Shown here: positions 16,301 through 17,067 of the stretch, piece after piece
How the letters are laid out: every line of letters starts with the position of its first letter
How positions within the stretch are numbered: the stretch's first letter is position 1
Assembly: GCA_934747265.1 (NCBI GenBank)
Contig: CAKVGI010000018.1
Coordinates: forward strand, 1-17,067
From: an uncultured Rickettsiales bacterium
GTDB lineage: Bacteria > Pseudomonadota > Alphaproteobacteria > Rickettsiales > UBA1997
Length of the DNA: 17,067 nucleotides
Direction of reading: 5' to 3'
The notes under the pieces: model-generated
Told to the model about the DNA's origin: nothing
Seen by the model: only the letters and a program-made list of their open reading frames with translations
The model's database searches: none
Program-made: the position numbers and the translations under genes

Positions 16301-16643
16301 TTCAAACATTTATAGTAATTCCTATGCTTTTGGTTTAAATTATAATTTTGATAGTGATTTTTCAAAACAAAAAAGCAATGTTTCGTTTTTAATAAGTCAA
16401 CCTATAAGTTTACAATCTGGTAGCTTGGATATTTCTTTACCAGTAGCAAGAGATTCTGATGGTAATTTATATTATTCAAATCATAAGATTAACTTAAATA
16501 ATCAAAGAGAAACAAATTATCAATTTACATATAACCGCTCAATAAAAGATGATAGTTCTTTTAATTTTGGAGCTATTTACAGAGATTATATTAATGATGA
16601 ATTTATTGTATTGTTAAAATATAAGAAAAATTTTAGTTTTTAA
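13332..16643 (+). CDS. Ankyrin-subtilisin (S8) autotransporter
   Basis: The 1103-residue product appears to be a surface serine protease exported by type V secretion. A signal peptide covers ~1-26. Two ankyrin-like repeats follow (33-65 and 66-98; NTPLTYAIRNEDYDIMLTLL). A Gly/Ala-rich hydrophobic stretch (~150-172, GAIGGGILTVGAVGGIVAAA) and a Gly/Ser/Asn linker lead to a complete subtilisin domain: D278 in AVLDSG, H377 in QHGTNVAS, oxyanion N544 in AAGNN and S630 in GTSFSAP. Residues ~776-1103 alternate polar and aromatic positions and end in aromatic Phe (KYKKNFSF), typical of a 12-strand autotransporter barrel. All catalytic residues are intact. Natural substrates are unknown. Ankyrin repeats on the exported side of an autotransporter are uncommon and may hold the passenger or bind a host protein. 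A terminator follows. Confidence 0.88.
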   Translation: MLGKLKFMVVYLSLLTFAMSSSLYSATTMVYISPLITAVKNRDLAKTKYYIKSGYAINITDNLGNTPLTYAIRNEDYDIMLTLLESGADPEIKDSTEYPIYCTAKVSGSNRIRLFFEDYTVENCPDSVKMKRPDGTSARRLSSVNWGAIGGGILTVGAVGGIVAAAGGSSGGSGSSNSTNNSLLTPSQLVRYENIINGRNMDDAKYYSGYTFFSGGYSNVSSYNNINLAYAWARGFDGSVNQNSSLTSSSGRPQFLSNSSITSSAYQIGDSINIAVLDSGVYTGNQFVKNNLKSASGTLDSNQLYQFYKDSCTGSSPCFVHQKDATTLIGIKCTGSNTLSCSLYQTFDYGATSTEISGTTFSINSNDTNPLNSNSQHGTNVASLIIANPVEATSGTYIGFSGIAPNANVIPYLITANYSYQEGSNNYQFGSFTDSKHIGNAIKSASENNAVAINNSWGTTVNWGDGGILKISDNDIIINYPVFGINNLKLNENILYYWYNDTATSSNYDSSIDYSSSIYKSTFLDSMMDAVNLKDSIFVFAAGNNSQSGPFLENLIPLYLKNDDNTLTFFDEATNSYKNFITVVAFDDSTGRLADYSNKCGVAKNYCLTAPGTNLMVANGTGIGVGSGTSFSAPIVSGAIALLKGAFPYLTGAEITKILFVTATDLGVAGIDEVYGWGLLNIEKATRPVGITTIPTGTSLSSLSSFGSFDSKIKLSSLISNSIKDKNLKLVMMDSFNRTFNVSLNDFIETEKDRINTIDILNRFGSKNETISLNKSGDFNLYYTKTEDFRKNNKNNEIEFSYSVDNINANNYGFNIYYGNNPYNAFVGDKNNFYNDFSLANAYNYNVLNPYFKSNSNKNFGFNNIFKLNDKTQFNIGIINQNYTIDYDKYYENRKKTEELGNSLSFLAGMRYDISKNFSTKIEFGLLNEYNTLFGTKWNGAFGIGDNNITYMTSLQNELNLFKNKFSIIGKINFGYTSVNSVQNSLIKNISNIYSNSYAFGLNYNFDSDFSKQKSNVSFLISQPISLQSGSLDISLPVARDSDGNLYYSNHKINLNNQRETNYQFTYNRSIKDDSSFNFGAIYRDYINDEFIVLLKYKKNFSF

Positions 16644-16666
16644 TATATTATTATATTTATTTTACG

Positions 16667-16702
16667 ATAAGTGAATACTATTTTTTGTATTCACTTATTT
16701 TA
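16667..16702 (+). terminator. Terminator of the autotransporter gene
   Basis: ATAAGTGAATAC (16667-16678) pairs perfectly with GTATTCACTTAT (16687-16698), with an 8-nt T-rich loop and a short T-rich tail. It starts 23 nt after the stop codon. Confidence 0.8.
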
Positions 16703-16794
16703 TGCTCTACCCTATTTCTCATATGCAAAATATCTATTGTTTAACCTAAATAGTTTTTACTATAATATGTTCATTGAATTTTCATAATTTTTAA

Positions 16795-17020
16795 CCACTT
16801 TGTAAGGGGGGGTTAGTTATAGAATACATCCTTTACGCCCCATCTTTTTTGTAAGATGGGAGTCAGTCGTAGAATATCTCCTCTTATCACCCCCCTTTGT
16901 AAGGAATGGAGCTGACGTAAAATACTCTCCCATTGCCCCCTCCCCTTTTTTGTAAGGGATAGTTGTGAAGTCAATGCATCCTCTCTCTTGCCCCCCCTGA
17001 TAAGGCACACTGTTCACTCC
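16795..17020 (-). repeat. Island F: degenerate tandem array, type 1
   Basis: Units are marked by GTAAG at 16802, 16851, 16899 and 16952 and GATAAG at 16999, a spacing of 47-53 bp. GGAGCTGACGTAAAATACT and GTAAGGGATAGTTGTGAAGT match units of island B at 4251 and 4195. B and F therefore share two distinguishable unit subtypes, which implies copying between loci rather than independent origin. It has the same orientation as B. The sequence after 17020 turns AT-rich and may be the start of another linker, cut by the window edge. Confidence 0.8.
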
Positions 17021-17067
17021 TTCTTGTCTTAATACTTGATTTCTTAAACTTAACATTATATTATTAT

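Noticed and set aside
16813..17056. Two overlapping minus-strand open frames across island F
   Set aside because: They show the same repeat-derived peptides as island B (QWESILRQLHSLQ, IDFTTIPYKKG) in two frames at once, which indicates translated repeat rather than genes.

Overview
The window is a chromosomal stretch of a very AT-rich bacterium, probably a host-associated alphaproteobacterium. The EF-G protein supports this: it has an FCNKMD G4 region followed by GANFYR, and an HKKQSGGAGQF segment, both of which I associate with alphaproteobacterial EF-G. The cell also has an oxygen-independent class III ribonucleotide reductase, so it probably lives at least partly without oxygen, for example in a gut or an anaerobic host cell. 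The lineage is inferred from motifs read by eye, without a database search.

Layout, left to right. (1) 1-530: an AT-rich linker, then a 27-bp-period degenerate tandem array (island A). (2) 677-1510: a solitary pseudopilin-like gene whose leader peptide is almost pure asparagine. (3) 1628-3706: fusA (EF-G), standing alone and not in a str operon, followed by a strong terminator. (4) 3890-8340: nrdD, with a candidate pair of NrdR boxes in its promoter, bracketed by two inverted copies of a large non-coding composite repeat (islands B+C on the left, D+E on the right). (5) 8514-9407: a divergent NDK-like domain with a lysine-rich coiled-coil tail. It converges with, and overlaps by 14 bp, a minus-strand three-gene envelope operon (11371 down to 9394): a lipoprotein, an LPP20-like secreted protein and a small membrane protein. 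(6) 11503-16643: aspS, then a subtilisin-type autotransporter 20 bp downstream with N-terminal ankyrin repeats. (7) 16795-17067: another island (F) at the right edge.

The least explained element is the composite repeat. An ORF-free AT-rich linker is flanked by two GC-rich tandem arrays. Read outward from the linker, each array begins with the same hairpin core (CCCCCC..TATCAGGG). One array has a period near 27 bp (type 2: A, C, D) and the other near 46 bp (type 1: B, E, F). The type 1 unit looks like a type 2 unit with about 16-18 extra bases containing a TGACGTCAGC-like hairpin. Units tend to lose G-runs with distance from the linker. No transposase or other protein gene lies within or next to these islands, and all of them are intergenic.

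The recognisable genes cover translation (EF-G, AspRS), anaerobic dNTP synthesis (NrdD) and the cell surface (pseudopilin, LPP20 operon, autotransporter protease). I saw no tRNA, rRNA, CRISPR array, prophage or insertion sequence.
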